7,012 nucleotides of DNA, from NCBI GenBank assembly GCA_900551595.1, contig URWR01000085.1:1-7012 (forward strand). Reading direction: 5' to 3'. This document shows positions 5,695 through 7,012 of the stretch, piece by piece (within the stretch, counting starts at the first letter, position 1; every line of letters begins with the position of its first letter). The stretch comes from an uncultured Coriobacteriaceae bacterium. Its GTDB lineage: Bacteria > Actinomycetota > Coriobacteriia > Coriobacteriales > Atopobiaceae. Position numbers and translations under genes: made by a program. A model generated the notes under the pieces. The model worked only from the letters and a program-made list of their open reading frames with translations. It did no database searches and was not told the origin of the DNA.

Positions 5695-7012
5695 TTACCT
5701 TCTCTCAGCTGGCTGACAGACAACTTCAAGCTCACCTGTTATCTGTTCGAGATCTGTCGGACGGAGTACGATTTCTTGCATCTCTGATGGCACTACGATT
5801 CGCCGAGCAACCGAGCGAATAGTTTTGTTATTGCACACAACGCAAATCTGTGCATTCTCTATCCTCGCACGTGAACGCAAGCGTAAAGTTACTTTCTTAT
5901 CCCTCTGAGTGATGAGCTGTGGAGCAATTTGGGCAACACCTTCTCCACACACTACCGTCAGAGGTTCTTCCTCGTTGTTCTCTGTTTTTCCTAACGCATA
6001 GAGAGCAGCAGAAATACCCGCAACAGTGCCCTCTTCAGATACATAGTCAACCAAATCATGTACATGAAGTTCATTGCCAGCCACAAATAGCCCTGGCACG
6101 CTTGTTTGCAGATGTTCATTTACTTTAGGACCCTTGGTACCAGGATCAATTACTGCTCCCAAACCTTTTGCAAGCGTATTGTCTGGAATAAGACCCACCG
6201 ATAACAACAAAGCATCGCATTCGACAAGCCTGCTTGTTCCAGGAATGGGTTGTTTTGTTACTGGATCTACATCACTCAGCTCTACCGCTTCAAGGCGCGG
6301 AGAACCTTTAATGGCCGTTACGGTAGTTGAGAGCAACAACGGAATGTTGTTATCGTCCAAACATTGCACAATGTTGCGACGCAGACCTCCTGGCTCCGAA
6401 GCCAATTCACATACGCAGAGAACTTTGGCGCCTTCCCACGTCATACGGCGAGCCATAATGAGACCAATATCGCCCGAACCTAAAATTACTACGCGTGAGC
6501 CAGGTCGAATGCCATCGATGTTACAAAGTTTCTGTGCACATCCAGCCGTATACACTCCTGCCGGACGTGTTCCCGGAATACCAATCTCTCCGCGACTACG
6601 CTCGCGACATCCACATGCAAGGACAACTGCTCCAAAAGTGAGGATCTGCATGCCCCGCTCAGCTGAAACAAGGGTTGCTTGTATAAACTTCCCTTCGCGT
6701 TTAAGTGCAAGAACAGCGGTGTCAGTAAGCACCTGTATGGCATCATCTTCCTTGTGAAGAGAAGCTATCTCGCGAGCTGCATACTCAGGGCCAGTAAGCT
6801 CTTCACCATAGCGATGCAGACCAAATCCATTGTGAATGCACTGACTTAAGATGCCTCCGGGAGCAGCTTCGCGTTCCACAACGAGAACAGACGCGCCCTG
6901 CTGTGCCGCCGATGTAGCTGCTGCAAGACCAGCCGCACCAGCACCTCCACGTCGAAGTCCATGCGAAGGCCGATGGTCTCCTCGTCCATCAGCCGCAGCA
7001 CCGGCGGCAGCG
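5695..7012 (-). CDS. FAD/NAD(P)-dependent oxidoreductase (GlpB-like; 5' end missing or rearranged)
   Basis: This flavoprotein belongs to the two-dinucleotide-binding-domain family and probably passes electrons in a membrane-associated glycerol-3-phosphate dehydrogenase-like complex; substrate and partner are inferred. The FAD-binding GxGxxG motif reads GGAGAAGLAAA (codons 6948-6928 onward), followed by SVLVVERE. The family-typical GGILSQCIHNGFGLH and EELTGPEYA come next. The NAD(P) Rossmann motif is VVILGSGDIG, and VPGLFVAGN is the late FAD-contact motif. About 417 residues follow from the first motif, close to full length. The reading frame stays open to the window edge, but 6949-7012 has no in-frame ATG, GTG or TTG and does not encode the hydrophobic strand that should precede GxGxxG. 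The GTG at 6879 lies inside the FAD domain and cannot be the true start. The DUF1667 gene follows after 5 bases. Confidence 0.85.
   Translation of the reverse strand, partial: AAAGAAADGRGDHRPSHGLRRGGAGAAGLAAATSAAQQGASVLVVEREAAPGGILSQCIHNGFGLHRYGEELTGPEYAAREIASLHKEDDAIQVLTDTAVLALKREGKFIQATLVSAERGMQILTFGAVVLACGCRERSRGEIGIPGTRPAGVYTAGCAQKLCNIDGIRPGSRVVILGSGDIGLIMARRMTWEGAKVLCVCELASEPGGLRRNIVQCLDDNNIPLLLSTTVTAIKGSPRLEAVELSDVDPVTKQPIPGTSRLVECDALLLSVGLIPDNTLAKGLGAVIDPGTKGPKVNEHLQTSVPGLFVAGNELHVHDLVDYVSEEGTVAGISAALYALGKTENNEEEPLTVVCGEGVAQIAPQLITQRDKKVTLRLRSRARIENAQICVVCNNKTIRSVARRIVVPSEMQEIVLRPTDLEQITGELEVVCQPAERR

Noticed and set aside
6074..6757. 227-codon frame opposite the oxidoreductase gene
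   Set aside because: It is a shadow frame, rich in Ser, Pro, Arg and Thr, with no domain, and the opposite strand encodes clear flavoprotein motifs.

Overview
The window looks like a chromosomal piece of a moderate-GC actinobacterium, most likely of class Coriobacteriia (Atopobium-like). The basis is the actinobacterial S1 N-terminus, rpsA and polA lying close together on the same strand as is usual in Actinobacteria, and strong Shine-Dalgarno sites. This placement comes from recognising families by eye; no search was run.

Layout. 1-179 (-) is the 5' end of rpsA (ribosomal protein S1) with a TTG start. 180-484 is a divergent control region with a long, structured rpsA leader. 485-1742 (+) holds a HAD-family hydrolase followed by rnhA (ribonuclease HI). 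1753-4422 (-) is a complete polA (DNA polymerase I), convergent with rnhA at a gap of only 10 bases. 4423-4754 is a divergent intergenic region. 4755-4991 (+) is a small XRE-type helix-turn-helix regulator. 5050-5217 (-) holds a structured RNA gene that I read as 6S RNA (ssrS), which open-reading-frame analysis alone would miss. 5315-7012 (-) is an FAD/NAD(P)-dependent oxidoreductase followed by a small cysteine-rich DUF1667 protein, a pair usually found with anaerobic glycerol-3-phosphate dehydrogenase genes.

How the genes fit together. Pol I and RNase HI both act in RNA-primer removal and repair, and they sit tail to tail. S1 and 6S RNA are both central to growth-rate control, in translation and RNA polymerase availability respectively. 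The oxidoreductase/DUF1667 pair is a separate metabolic unit.

No mobile element, CRISPR array, tRNA or rRNA was seen. The points most worth a second look are the 6S-like RNA with its alternative pairings, the rpsA leader that could hide its own ribosome binding site, an inside-out hairpin between the regulator and the RNA gene, and a probable breakpoint at the right edge, where the oxidoreductase loses its start codon and first beta strand.
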